A stretch of DNA of 64,000 nt from Verrucomicrobium sp. BvORR106 (GTDB lineage: Bacteria; Verrucomicrobiota; Verrucomicrobiia; Verrucomicrobiales; Verrucomicrobiaceae), in assembly GCF_000739655.1 (NCBI RefSeq), contig NZ_BATR01000162.1, positions 1 through 64,000 of the forward strand. Reading direction: 5' to 3'. Positions 1-10,598 of this stretch are shown piece after piece. Position 1 is the stretch's first letter; every line of letters starts with the position of its first letter. The position numbers and the translations under genes were made by a program. The notes under the pieces are model-generated. The model was given only the letters and a program-made list of their open reading frames with translations. It ran no database searches and was not told the DNA's origin.

Positions 1-180
1 CGTAGGCTCCGGTGCAGCAGGTGCCGGAGCCGCAGGGACCGCAGTAGCACCTGCTCCCTCGCTGGTTACGGGGGTAGTTTCATTTTGATCCAGCCCCACC
101 TCGGCCGGCTTGCGGGAATCACCACATCCTGTAAGGACGAAACAAACAGCGGCCACCAGGGCAGGAGACGTCAATCGCAT
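1..180 (-). CDS. Lipoprotein, N-terminal 60 residues only (cut by window edge)
   Basis: Reading the minus strand from an ATG at 180 gives an open frame to base 1. It starts MRLTSPALVAAVCFVLTGCG and continues into an Ala/Pro-rich linker. LTGC is a good lipobox, so the protein should be cleaved by signal peptidase II and lipid-anchored. The start matches the larger lipoprotein encoded at 4691-8770, which begins MRL, ends its signal in SGCGESR, and shares the ten bases covering its start codon (171-180 and 8761-8770). The two are therefore probably paralogues. The function is unknown and the rest of the gene lies outside the window. Confidence 0.75.
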   Translation of the reverse strand, partial: MRLTSPALVAAVCFVLTGCGDSRKPAEVGLDQNETTPVTSEGAGATAVPAAPAPAAPEPT

Positions 181-375
181 GAGATCGGGGGAATTTTTAC
201 CAAGCTACAACCCTCCCAAAGCACAACTCAAGCCTGAATGCCTCACTTTCTCGTCAGGTAGGAGCGACCATTGCCGCAGGTGCCCCCATCGCAATGAAAG
301 TTGTTTCCTGAATGGACCGGTGGATCTCCTGGCGTGGCCAGGCACCGCCTGGGCACCTCGTCCGCCGCTCCTTCT
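181..375. other. Intergenic leader shared with the second lipoprotein gene
   Basis: No gene is seen here. The first ~50 bases upstream of the lipoprotein start at 180 resemble the region upstream of the paralogue start at 8770: both have a T-run close to the start, a CCCTC/CCCCTC block, and then an ACAACTCAAG element (about 221-232 and 8812-8821). This suggests the promoter region was duplicated along with the gene. Confidence 0.4.
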
Positions 376-2109
376 TCACCGGCTGCACGGCATCTCTCCT
401 TGCAACTCCTTCGATGGCACCAGCCCCTCTTTCACGACATCTTCCGCGGCAGACTCCGTCTTAACCTGGGCGGTCATGAGCCAATTGCCCACCCGATTGG
501 AAAAGTTCACACTGGGCCAGTCTACCCAGCGGGTGAGCAGATCCGAGATCCAGAACGTTGCCATCACACAAAATCCAAGCCCCAGCGTGGAGGCCGCTAC
601 GGGAGCCAAGCCCATCTTCATGAAAACGACCGCGACGCCCTGCCCCACCGTATGGAGCGTCAACGCGTGGACGACATAGAGCGCGAAGGAGCGCTCCCCC
701 AACCAGACAAGTGGTCGCCAGGAGAGCAGGGTGATGGCAGCCTGGGAATACAGCGCAAGCCCCACCGCCAAGGTCGCCGCAATGTGGAGAGGCCACACCC
801 CGAGTGACGGATACCACGCGAACCACGTCCCTGAGAGATCCCGGGACATATGAATAGACCCGATGGCGACCACCATTGCCAATACCAGCAGAGCCACACC
901 GCCCCCCAGGCGAAAATCCGGGCGGCGCAGGGAGTGTGCAGCGATGAAGAGCCCCGCCAGGAAATCCACCATGAACTTCTGCGGCCAAACAAACATCATC
1001 ACCGCAAGGACCGCCCCCCAAACGAGTTCGCGCCGGGCCATCGACAGTGTGCAGGCAATCAGGCCAAACAGTGCAAGAGATCCGACCAGCTCCAGCTGAA
1101 CAGTCCACAGCGGTGCGTTGAATCCTCGTCCCAAAAATACCGCCTCCCACAACATGCTCGTGAAAGTCATCGGGACCATCCCGATGGTGAACATTCCGGA
1201 GTCAAAGCGGGACAGATCATTAAAATGGCCGGTGAAAAACCCGCCAGAGGTATACAGGAAAAAAGAAGCCACTGTCGTGATGAAAGGCAGCGGCAGCAGC
1301 CGGAAATATCGCTTCGCGGTGGCCTTCGCCACCAAGTCAAAAGAGGCCTTCTTAAGCAGGGGCCGCGCCAGCACAAAGCCGCTCAACACCCAAAAGATGT
1401 GCACCATGAGTTCCCCATTCAACACCAACGAGAAAGGCGGGGTCATGATCCATTTTGCCACCGCTGGCACAGCGTACTCAGTGTTCACTTTTCCCAGCGT
1501 GAACCAGGATCCAGGAAACATCACTCCCGAGGCATGGAACAGAAATACGCACATCGCCGCCACACCCCGCAGGGAATCCAGGGCATGCAGACGTTTTGTC
1601 TGTGAGACAGGCGCCCCCACAGCCTGGCCCTTTCCCATATGCCGCATTAGCGCCAGCATGCCTAGAAGCAGAAACGCCGAACCACCCAGGTGGGCCGTCC
1701 GCATGACCGCCCCGGGCAGATCCAGCGCCAGGACCACATCCCCACTCCCGGAGGACAGCAACTTCCGAAGAGATTCGTTGATATAGAGCGCGTTACCCTC
1801 CCTCACGCGGAAGGCAGGCTCGTTGGCCCGTGACAGCTCATCCACGGCCCCCACTTCCATCGCCCGCTTTCCTGAAACCCACACACCCGGTTCAAGCCCA
1901 TACCGTTTTTTCCCAAATTCCTTTTTGGAGAGCCGGGTGAACACCGCCCCGGCTACCTTCCCTTCACGGAACTCCTCAAGAGTCAAAGGACGTCCTTTCA
2001 CCGGACTCAACAGCAATGATGTCCCTGCCAGCATTGAGGAAATGACGAGCAATGCAATCAGACCATAACGGACAGCGCGTGACGATCCGAATCCGCGGGG
2101 GAAAATCAT
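376..2109 (-). CDS. Membrane acyltransferase (acyltransferase 3 family) with N-terminal extension
   Basis: 577 aa. Residues about 174-195 carry the family signature, LHALDSLRG followed by FLFHASG with the expected catalytic His near 192. They are followed by about ten hydrophobic segments. Such enzymes move acyl groups (often acetyl or succinyl) from the cytoplasm onto envelope glycans or lipids. Ahead of this domain is an unusual ~170-residue part: one TM segment (about 14-34), a soluble stretch (about 35-135) and a second TM (about 140-155). The soluble part is presumably periplasmic and I do not recognise it. The ATG at 2109 is the first in frame. The acceptor substrate cannot be told from sequence. 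It lies between two members of a duplicated lipoprotein/SGNH pair, so an envelope-modifying role is plausible. Confidence 0.85.
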   Translation of the reverse strand: MIFPRGFGSSRAVRYGLIALLVISSMLAGTSLLLSPVKGRPLTLEEFREGKVAGAVFTRLSKKEFGKKRYGLEPGVWVSGKRAMEVGAVDELSRANEPAFRVREGNALYINESLRKLLSSGSGDVVLALDLPGAVMRTAHLGGSAFLLLGMLALMRHMGKGQAVGAPVSQTKRLHALDSLRGVAAMCVFLFHASGVMFPGSWFTLGKVNTEYAVPAVAKWIMTPPFSLVLNGELMVHIFWVLSGFVLARPLLKKASFDLVAKATAKRYFRLLPLPFITTVASFFLYTSGGFFTGHFNDLSRFDSGMFTIGMVPMTFTSMLWEAVFLGRGFNAPLWTVQLELVGSLALFGLIACTLSMARRELVWGAVLAVMMFVWPQKFMVDFLAGLFIAAHSLRRPDFRLGGGVALLVLAMVVAIGSIHMSRDLSGTWFAWYPSLGVWPLHIAATLAVGLALYSQAAITLLSWRPLVWLGERSFALYVVHALTLHTVGQGVAVVFMKMGLAPVAASTLGLGFCVMATFWISDLLTRWVDWPSVNFSNRVGNWLMTAQVKTESAAEDVVKEGLVPSKELQGEMPCSR

Positions 2110-2491
2110 GTTTCCGCGTACCGCGTCCCCCTAGAGGCGACAACCTGAAAATGCTGCCGGGGACTACTTTTTTTCCTTAAACTTGCGACAATTGATCATC
2201 AAGACAATGCAGCCTCGAGGCACATCGCTCAACGCAAAGTCAAGGTTGGCAGCGTCTCGCAATGCAGGCGAAAACCTCCCCTTCTTTCCATTGGCAATAG
2301 TTTAGGTGAAGGTGAAGATGATCGCGTGGCGCAGCGAAGTGCGCCATCAGAGCTACCGGGGCCCCCTCTCCTGACGGGAGGCACTGCAGGCCCCTGCCAC
2401 GCCATGTGTTTGCGGTGAAGATTTATTCCTCGCATGGCGTAATTTCCTTTCCTACCTTCCCGCTCAGCCCTCTCCTTTTGCTTCCCATTTC
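2110..2491. other. Divergent intergenic region
   Basis: This 382-base gap separates the acyltransferase (minus) from the SGNH hydrolase (plus) and should hold both promoters. No convincing ORF is present. The last ~80 bases (about 2410-2446, with the core CCTCGCATGGCG) have a diverged copy at about 8920-8955, upstream of the SGNH relic, so they probably belong to the SGNH leader. Confidence 0.5.
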
Positions 2492-3793
2492 ATGAACCTC
2501 ATCCGCCGCTCCTTCATCACCGGCTGCACCGCCTCCCTACTGACGCTGCCTTATCTTTCCGCCCAAGAATCGCCCCCGGTCCTCCGCGAGGCGGCCGAGG
2601 TCACCCCGCGCGGCGGTCTGCCCAATGTGCTGGCCAAGCTCCAGGCCGGTCAGCCCGTGAAGGTGGGCTACCTGGGCGGCAGCATCACCGCCGCGCCGGG
2701 CTGGCGCGTGAAGTCCCTCAAGTGGCTCCAGGAGAAGTTCCCCAAGGCCCAGCTCACGGAGATCAACGCCGCCATCGGGGGCACGGGGTCTGACCTCGGG
2801 GTGTTCCGTGTGCAGCGGGACGTGCTGGATCACAAGCCGGACCTCATGTTCGTGGAGTTCGCCGTGAACGATGGCGGAGCTGAACCGGCCCGCATCCAGA
2901 AGTGCATGGAGGGCATCGTCCGCCAGACTTGGAAGGTCGATCCCGCCACAGACATCTGCTTTGTGTACACTCTGAGCGAGCCCTTCCTGAATGACCTGAA
3001 GGCCGGCAAGGCCTCCCGCTCCGCCACCGCCATGGAGGGCGTGGCCGACCACTACCAGATTCCCAGCATCCACTTCGGCGTCGGCGTGGCCAGCCTGGAG
3101 AAGGAGGGCAAACTCATCTTCAAGGCTCCCAAGCCCCAAGGCCCTGCCCAGCCCGGCGCACCGATGATCTTCTCCGAAGACGGCGTGCACCCTCATGTGG
3201 AGACCGGGCATGAGCTCTACCTGCAGGCGATCACCCGCGCCTGGCCCGTCATTGCCGAGAAAGGTGCCGGTGCCAAGCCCCACGCCCTCATCGCGCCCCT
3301 GCGGGCAGACAACTGGGAAAAGGCCAAGCTCGTGCCAATCACCCAGAACATGCTGAAAGGCAGCTGGACGAAGATCGACATGCCCACCCACCCCATCGGC
3401 AAAGGCTATCAACAACGCCTCCCCGGCATGTGGAAGGCCACCGGCCCGGATGCGGTGCTTGAGTTTGAGTTCGAGGGCTCACACGTGGCCGGTTATGACC
3501 TCGTGGGACCCGATGGCGGACAACTGGAAGTGACGGTGGACGCCCTGCCTCCGAAGAAGCTGGCCCGCATCGATGCCCACTGCACCTACCACCGACTGGC
3601 CACCTCCCTGCTGCTCACCGGCGCCCCCGAAGGCCGCCACCACGTGAAGGCCCAGCTCCTGGCCGAGGCTCCCGACAAGCGCAAAATCCTCTTCCCGAAG
3701 AATGTCCCGGACTTGGAGAAGAACCCGGCGAAGTATCAGGACAACGTGTGGTATCTGGGTGGGTTGCTGCTGCTGGGGGATTTGGTGAAATAA
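2492..3793 (+). CDS. Secreted SGNH/GDSL-type hydrolase
   Basis: 433 aa. The N-terminus has a twin-arginine start (IRRSFITG) and a hydrophobic stretch ending near SAQ, so Tat or Sec export is likely. All four SGNH blocks are visible: GGSIT with Ser64 (block I), GGTGSD around 96-101 (block II), VND with Asn126 (block III) and DGVH with Asp230 and His233 (block V). These point to an active esterase or acetylhydrolase, typically acting on acetylated polysaccharides in this phylum. Residues from about 265 to the end form a second, beta-rich domain that may bind glycan. The leader just before the ATG is C/T-rich with no Shine-Dalgarno tract. A deleted relic of this gene lies at 8905-9090. The exact substrate is unknown. 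Confidence 0.88.
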   Translation: MNLIRRSFITGCTASLLTLPYLSAQESPPVLREAAEVTPRGGLPNVLAKLQAGQPVKVGYLGGSITAAPGWRVKSLKWLQEKFPKAQLTEINAAIGGTGSDLGVFRVQRDVLDHKPDLMFVEFAVNDGGAEPARIQKCMEGIVRQTWKVDPATDICFVYTLSEPFLNDLKAGKASRSATAMEGVADHYQIPSIHFGVGVASLEKEGKLIFKAPKPQGPAQPGAPMIFSEDGVHPHVETGHELYLQAITRAWPVIAEKGAGAKPHALIAPLRADNWEKAKLVPITQNMLKGSWTKIDMPTHPIGKGYQQRLPGMWKATGPDAVLEFEFEGSHVAGYDLVGPDGGQLEVTVDALPPKKLARIDAHCTYHRLATSLLLTGAPEGRHHVKAQLLAEAPDKRKILFPKNVPDLEKNPAKYQDNVWYLGGLLLLGDLVK

Positions 3794-3883
3794 GTGCTCA
3801 CCTGCGGGGATGTATGGGCCACCGCATGATTTGTGGTGGCTCACAATCTTCGCATGGAACGATGCAACATCGGCGATTTGAGT

Positions 3884-4540
3884 CTAGTCACATCGCCCAG
3901 AAGCGATGACCTCCCCCGGATGGAGAGCCTTCGAAGGGTATGCCTTCAAAAGCCCCTTCACCCTCTCTACATCCTGGCGAATCCTCTTAGCAGTCTCATC
4001 ATCGGGATCGATTGGAACCACCACGTACGTTTCGATCACGACGATCCCCAGATCTTTCCAATGGTGAGTTGGAAACAGCCGGTGTTGACGTTCGATTTGT
4101 TGCAACTCCAATTTCAACTTCCATTCAGCCTCCGTTACCGGAGCGAACATTCTGAAATCAAGCCTGTAAGTGGGTTTCGGGAGCTCCCGAGCGGCCTTTG
4201 CGCGCAGTTCTCCCACTTCTCGATTGATCTCTTTCCACTTTTCCACCCAGTCTTTCTCGTCAACTTTTGGAGCAATGTACAAAAGCAAGGTGGAAGGAGT
4301 ATCATCAGCCATCAGACTGCTGTTAAGCCCAGACTGCACCCCCACCACCCCGTCGTGGCTAGCTAGCGTTATCAGCTTGTCCGTTACGTCATAGTGGACG
4401 GTCCAGCGTTGCCCTACAGCCTGAGATATTTGAGCCAACAATCCGGCAACGGCAGCGTCATCCGAGGCCTTGAGCCCTGTCCCGAGCGTCAAGACCGCCA
4501 ACATCACTAACATTCTGGTCAGACTAACGTACATTTTCAT
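3884..4540 (-). CDS. Small secreted protein of unknown function
   Basis: 218 aa from the ATG at 4540. A longer frame extends to 4633, but a clean Sec signal peptide begins only at MKMYVSLTRMLVMLAVL and ends near LKASDD, so the internal start is preferred. The mature part is charged and mixed alpha/beta, with a Lys/Glu-rich segment around residues 105-130 and no cysteines apart from one near the C-terminus. I do not recognise a family. It sits between the SGNH hydrolase and the large lipoprotein, transcribed with the latter, separated from it by about 150 bases. Confidence 0.65.
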   Translation of the reverse strand: MKMYVSLTRMLVMLAVLTLGTGLKASDDAAVAGLLAQISQAVGQRWTVHYDVTDKLITLASHDGVVGVQSGLNSSLMADDTPSTLLLYIAPKVDEKDWVEKWKEINREVGELRAKAARELPKPTYRLDFRMFAPVTEAEWKLKLELQQIERQHRLFPTHHWKDLGIVVIETYVVVPIDPDDETAKRIRQDVERVKGLLKAYPSKALHPGEVIASGRCD

Positions 4541-4690
4541 AGGTGGTTGAAAACTCCGGCTGGGATCCCTGCCATTACACAAGGATGTGAAGCGGCGCAG
4601 TGCCGCCGTGAGCGAAGACAACATGGCGATCAAGAACGTGCATCAAGTTCTAGGCGCCTACAGTTGAAGTAGGTTGGACCGCTCAATTTT

Positions 4691-7600
4691 TCAACTCCCC
4701 CGATAGGCGATCACGTTGAGCGGAAACTCGTGCGGAATCACCGTGCCGTCCTTCATCACGATCTCCACCACAATGGTCAATGCCAAAGCCTCCTTCATGA
4801 TGTTGGGGGCGCGGTAGGTGAAAACACCACCAGCGCTCACCGCGGCACCAGTCACAGTGTCACGAAGGCGCATCGTCGCCACAGCCTCAGGGTTGTTGAC
4901 GGTGATCTTGTACTCCATCTGACGGCCCTGTGCCGCAAAGGGCATCGCATGGGAAGTTACCACGACCGTCTCTGGTGCCGATTGCTTTAACACCGCCGGC
5001 AGATCGCATTTGATAAACTGCAGCATGCTGCCTTTGTGATTTCGCACCACGATGAGGTTACGATCACCGCAGGGCAACACCCGGGTGCCATTCTCACTGT
5101 AGGATCCGTAAGCGTCATCAATCCTGAGCACACCAATGTTGTGGAGGGTCATCAGTGTGCGGGAATGATCCGGACAGACTAAGGAAATTACGTCCCCTTC
5201 TTTTTCCCCTGCCAGCGCGACATAGTTGCCACACCTGCTGTAGGCCGCATCTCGCCTGCCCGGATTGTCAAACCCCAGCCACCTGGCACCAATGAACATT
5301 GAACTCCCCACCCACAACCTGTCCCCCGTTGGCGAAGCCTGCAATTGGGCACTCGATTCTACATTGTATAGACTTAAATTTTGCCCCAAGTTCCCCACCC
5401 TCGCACCCTGGGCATACGAAACCCCTGTTGTCAGGCTTGGGGAAACTATCGCCTGGCCCGACGACAGGCAAAGCACCCGCCCATCCGCTGAGCAGGGGAT
5501 CTGGACCGGCACCTCAGTCAGGAGCCAGTAGGCCTGTCCGAAACCCTCTCCGGCCAGCCACTCCGTCGTCCCCTTTGTCTCGGACGACGGCTGCGCCCAC
5601 TTGTTTCCCCTGGTCAGGGTCGTATTCTCCAACACTACCAGACGAAATTGGTCCATCTTCTTCCCATTGAAGCCCGCCGCCTTGCTGTAATCCAAGACCA
5701 GGGAGACAGGGCTATCCGGCTGCGTTCCCACTGCCAGCCCCTTCAGAGGCGCCCTCTCTGGAACCGTCACCGTAAGCTCTGGCTTAAAATCCGGCAGAGA
5801 CAGTCGCGTCAGAGAAGTGACCGCAGGTTCATATGCCAGCACATAATCTCCCGCCAGAAAGAGCCCCGTTTTCGCCGACGGGCGGTAACTCCCGACCACT
5901 CGCCGATCCTTTGTCGAGTAGAGCTCCAAAGTCCCGTCTTCCATGCGAAGCGTCACGTACTCATTTAGCCCTGAAGACATGTCCACGACACGGCGCGGAC
6001 TGTTGTAAATCCAGGACTCCAAGTGCACGAAGTCAGGAGGCGTAGCCTCCCCTGACGCAATCTTCGCCACAGCTGACGCCATGTCTGAACCGCCCTGCAC
6101 CGCTGGGTAAGCCACCAATGGCGGCACACCGCCAATCATCAATGTATGCCTAAACTGAGTGCCCTCCTTTCCAGTGGGCCCCACGAGTTTCAAGTTCAAC
6201 TCGACCTTGCTGGGAACAAATGCCGCTGGCACATCCCAGGTCAACCTGCCCCGCTCATCCATCTGCATACCCTGCATCAGGGGTGCCACCTGTAGCTTCC
6301 ATCCCGGAGGCCCAAGCACCTCCGGAGCAAACGAGTACTTCCTGCCCCTGGCCGCCACCCCGTCGGGAAAGTTTAGCAAGATCGGGGCATCAGTTGCCGC
6401 CAGATCCCTCTGCTTGAGTCGTCGTACGGTCACATTGCCGTCGTGACCCCAAATGGCCACCGACCGGCTGTACGGATCAAAAAACACACTTCCCACCGAC
6501 AATTCCAAATTCCCGCTACTCATCTCCGTCAACTCTTGGGTGGCCACACTGCAGACCAGAGCCTGATCAATCACCGAGTAAAGTGTAAGGACGGTCGGCA
6601 GCGGCGGCAGCTGCGGCTGGGCCTTTTGCAGAGTCACGTAAAGAGGCGCTTCCAGCAAGGGCCGAACTGTCTCCGACAAGCTGAAGGAGCTCTCTTGAGT
6701 GGCCCGCACAAGCAGCTTGCGTTTCGCCCCACTTGGCAGCGGCACTTCCACGTGAAAATGATCCCAGATGATCGAGGGAGACACCGTTCCCTTGCTGCCA
6801 GCCGACTGGCCGTATCCAGGGCGTCCCCTAAAGCCCCGGTAGTAGTCCTCGTAGTTTTCTGAGGTAGAGATTGAGCTACCATTCAGAGTCAACAGGCACC
6901 GCCCATCACCCGAGAGAACATGGTCAATTCTGTCACCAACAAGAGATCGGCGGGAGCCACTCGGCAATCCAGTGAAAGCCATTTCCAATGTCTTCGGGTC
7001 ACAAGCAAAAACACTCTCCTCGCAAACGAGCGCTATAGGCCCATGAGTGGAGACCGCCCCCGCCGCCAACCGGACCGGCGTCAGATGCTCGGGAATCTGG
7101 ATGCTGACTTCACGCTGAAGGGTTGCAGCATCATACCGGGTCAGGCGGCGCTCCTTTGGCACCAAGACAAAGAGGGACTCCTCGTTCCCCGCCACCCTGC
7201 ATTCTTCCAGTGGCTCCGCGGGCAGCGGCAGCCAATCCCGTTTCTCAAGAGAGAGCCGCTTCCAGTACGGAGCCCCCTCCAGTTTCAGCAATAGTTCGCG
7301 ACCACCCCTCGTTGCCACGACTCGCGTGATCTTCGTTTCTGCCCTCAAACTTACCAGTTCCCCGTGCCCCAAGGGCGCCTTCGACGGCACTTCTTGATTA
7401 ACCGTCAAAGGATTCGTCGAAACTGAGTCTACAACTCTGCTTCCCGTAGAAGCGGGTTGTCCGATCTCCCGCTCATGCTTGATGCCATGAGCGTGGCAAG
7501 AGTACTCCACCCCGGTCCGAGTGATCGTTACTCCGAACGGGATGGACCGACCAATGATCTGGTTGTCCTTGCTGCGGGCCACCACTTGCAATTCATAGCT

Positions 7601-8770
7601 GACTTGCGTATGCGCTGATGCCAGTTGCGGCTTCAGAGAAAAGTGCATCTCCCCATCTTGGCTATCAAAGTCGACAGGCACTTCCTGCGCCCCATCCAGC
7701 GCAAGCGGCATTCCTGACTCCGGCACGGGAACCACGGGTGTTCCTGGGTTCCCTAGCTTCCAAGGCTCCGTCACTCGATACGCCACCTTGAAAGATTGCG
7801 AGTCATTGAAGATGTCAAACAGCTTCCCCTTGAGGTTAAGCGGCAGAGTGTCGCCCGACAGGGGGCCTGTCTGCACTGATTCAGGAGAGAAACGCACTCT
7901 CGTGATGTCCACAAGTGAGACGTTGGCCTGCCGGTACCTCCAGCTTGCATCTTGCTCAGGCATCGCAAAACCCGCCAGCCCGCCATCTGCCCCTAAGATC
8001 GCAATCGTCCGGGGCAATTGCTGGCTCACTTCTGCCAGTCTGTCGCAATACAGTCTGTCTCCCGCCAATCGGACATTCACCAGTTCTTGCGAGATCGGAG
8101 GGATGCGTACCGGTCCTGTTCCAGGCTGGCCGATGGCTCCCTCAGCGGCAAGCAGTGGCAGCAAGGCATACATCTCTCCGAAGGTGGAAGCCTTCTTTAC
8201 CTGACCGTCCTGGCTGTAGGGAAAGGACTCCATGAAAGCCACGACCGCGATTCGCGATGCCGCATCATAGCTCACCAGCGTGCCGGGGCGTTGCATGAAG
8301 CTCGGCTGTACCTCATCCACCAAAAGATTGCGCTGCACCGTGATCTTGCAGGACCTATCCCGCAGCGCAGTTTCATCGTAGTCCGGAAGCCAGGCCATCG
8401 CCAGCCTCCCCGATACCTGCCGCGGAACTGCTGGCTCGCACAATTCCGGGGCGAGGATCACGGCCCCGTAGGACCGCCGGATAGCCCCGCCAACGGTGAT
8501 CGTCAACCGCAACGAACCAGCCGCGAGTTCCGGCGTAAGCGTGAATGCTGGCGGAGTTCCCGACGCAGCCACGGATGCACGGGAAGGCTCCTGAACTGGT
8601 GCCGCTGGCAGTGCTGCTACAGGACCATCCTCCTTTCGCGGTCCGGTGTCGCGACTGCTCTCGTTCCTGTCCGACAAGGCGGCCGATGATTCCGCCCGAT
8701 TGCGGGATTCACCACATCCTGACACAACAATACAACAAGCCAGTGCTAAAGAGAAAAATATCAATCGCAT
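4691..8770 (-). CDS. Large lipoprotein, predicted beta-propeller/Ig-like, unknown function
   Basis: 1359 aa from the ATG at 8770. An ATG four codons upstream exists, but the paralogue at the window edge supports 8770. The N-terminus has a signal peptide with lipobox VSGC, so the mature protein should be lipid-anchored. A Pro/Ala/Ser linker follows to about residue 75. The body is beta-rich. It includes WD-like phrases such as LTRYDAATLQREV and repeated blade-like segments between about 470 and 800 and again about 930-1230. Two Ig-like stretches are visible, one near 860-910 and one at the C-terminus. No catalytic motif is recognised. A propeller-bearing surface or periplasmic scaffold is possible but not shown. 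No close gene partner is evident. Confidence 0.7.
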   Translation of the reverse strand: MRLIFFSLALACCIVVSGCGESRNRAESSAALSDRNESSRDTGPRKEDGPVAALPAAPVQEPSRASVAASGTPPAFTLTPELAAGSLRLTITVGGAIRRSYGAVILAPELCEPAVPRQVSGRLAMAWLPDYDETALRDRSCKITVQRNLLVDEVQPSFMQRPGTLVSYDAASRIAVVAFMESFPYSQDGQVKKASTFGEMYALLPLLAAEGAIGQPGTGPVRIPPISQELVNVRLAGDRLYCDRLAEVSQQLPRTIAILGADGGLAGFAMPEQDASWRYRQANVSLVDITRVRFSPESVQTGPLSGDTLPLNLKGKLFDIFNDSQSFKVAYRVTEPWKLGNPGTPVVPVPESGMPLALDGAQEVPVDFDSQDGEMHFSLKPQLASAHTQVSYELQVVARSKDNQIIGRSIPFGVTITRTGVEYSCHAHGIKHEREIGQPASTGSRVVDSVSTNPLTVNQEVPSKAPLGHGELVSLRAETKITRVVATRGGRELLLKLEGAPYWKRLSLEKRDWLPLPAEPLEECRVAGNEESLFVLVPKERRLTRYDAATLQREVSIQIPEHLTPVRLAAGAVSTHGPIALVCEESVFACDPKTLEMAFTGLPSGSRRSLVGDRIDHVLSGDGRCLLTLNGSSISTSENYEDYYRGFRGRPGYGQSAGSKGTVSPSIIWDHFHVEVPLPSGAKRKLLVRATQESSFSLSETVRPLLEAPLYVTLQKAQPQLPPLPTVLTLYSVIDQALVCSVATQELTEMSSGNLELSVGSVFFDPYSRSVAIWGHDGNVTVRRLKQRDLAATDAPILLNFPDGVAARGRKYSFAPEVLGPPGWKLQVAPLMQGMQMDERGRLTWDVPAAFVPSKVELNLKLVGPTGKEGTQFRHTLMIGGVPPLVAYPAVQGGSDMASAVAKIASGEATPPDFVHLESWIYNSPRRVVDMSSGLNEYVTLRMEDGTLELYSTKDRRVVGSYRPSAKTGLFLAGDYVLAYEPAVTSLTRLSLPDFKPELTVTVPERAPLKGLAVGTQPDSPVSLVLDYSKAAGFNGKKMDQFRLVVLENTTLTRGNKWAQPSSETKGTTEWLAGEGFGQAYWLLTEVPVQIPCSADGRVLCLSSGQAIVSPSLTTGVSYAQGARVGNLGQNLSLYNVESSAQLQASPTGDRLWVGSSMFIGARWLGFDNPGRRDAAYSRCGNYVALAGEKEGDVISLVCPDHSRTLMTLHNIGVLRIDDAYGSYSENGTRVLPCGDRNLIVVRNHKGSMLQFIKCDLPAVLKQSAPETVVVTSHAMPFAAQGRQMEYKITVNNPEAVATMRLRDTVTGAAVSAGGVFTYRAPNIMKEALALTIVVEIVMKDGTVIPHEFPLNVIAYRGS

Positions 8771-8904
8771 CGTATAAAGCATTTTTTTGGCAGACTCCCC
8801 TCAATCATATTACAACTCAAGGCGGAAAGTACCAAAACTCTGCAAAACAACCCCATGGTCACGCGCCCACCCCGGATAACCATGCTAGCCAGAGTGCCCC
8901 CTTT

Positions 8905-9090
8905 CCCTCCCCATGCAACTGCGGTTAAAACTTGCTCCTCGCATAGCGAATTCACCCGCGGCATTTGCCCAATGTGCTGGCCAAGCTCCAGGACGAGGCC
9001 CTGACAAACGCAAGATCCTCTTCCCGAAAGAACAGGCTGACGAAGGCGGAAGTTAATAGTTCAGGGTGAAAAGTGCTAAGCGCCACGGGA
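8905..9090 (+). pseudogene. Internally deleted relic of the SGNH hydrolase gene
   Basis: Four blocks match the intact gene at 2492-3793 and its flanks, in the same order. They are a leader block (about 8920-8955, like 2410-2446), an early coding block (8967-8992, like 2620-2645, sharing CCCAATGTGCTGGCCAAGCT), a late coding block (8991-9033, like 3661-3702, sharing ATCCTCTTCCCGAA) and the tail around the stop (about 9064-9090, like 3783-3808). Roughly a kilobase between the second and third blocks is gone, and no open frame survives. This is a decayed copy, not a gene. Confidence 0.72.
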
Positions 9091-9107
9091 TTTCGGCGTT
9101 GTTTGCC

Positions 9108-10320
<1,213 letters not shown>

Positions 10321-10514
10321 TTATGAGTTAAGAGTTATGAGGGGAATGGTCGGCACCGATGCCAAAGGAAAGACAACACCCCTCAACACAGCCAAATGCG
10401 CGAAGCGTCTTCGGAGTGCCGGTGGCTTGACACCGCTTTGGCACCCCTTTTGATTTCATAAAACCGCAGCACCTGAGCAGCGCTGCCAGACGCCATGCGT
10501 CATCTGTAAGCAAA

Positions 10515-10585
10515 GTAGTTCAGCACTTTAGTGCGTCAGTCGCGCGACTCACGTCATCCAACACCGAGCTAAAGCTCTGCACTAC
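10515..10585. repeat. GTAG-headed inverted hairpin pair (REPIN-like, second family)
   Basis: A plus-strand unit starts GTAGTTCAGCACTTTAGTGC and a minus-strand unit, read from 10585, starts GTAGTGCAGAGCTTTAGCTC. Each has a GTAG head followed by a short palindrome, and the two face each other, with GTCGCGCGAC between them. This matches the architecture of REP doublets but uses different hairpins from the 12.8/26.8/36.2-kb family. The rest of the 10294-10598 gap holds no gene. Another short hairpin-like stretch (GGTGGCTTGACACCGCTTTGG) lies near 10422-10443. Confidence 0.55.
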
Positions 10586-10598
10586 ATTGAGCTTCCCT

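Noticed and set aside
2229-2435. A 68-aa minus-strand frame upstream of the SGNH gene
   Set aside because: Its composition is Arg/Pro/Ser-rich with no signal or domain, and it covers the probable SGNH leader, which is shared with the relic's leader.
3810-3842. A GCCACCGCA/TGTGGTGGC inverted repeat after the SGNH gene as a terminator
   Set aside because: The stem needs wobble pairing and no T run follows, so support is too weak.
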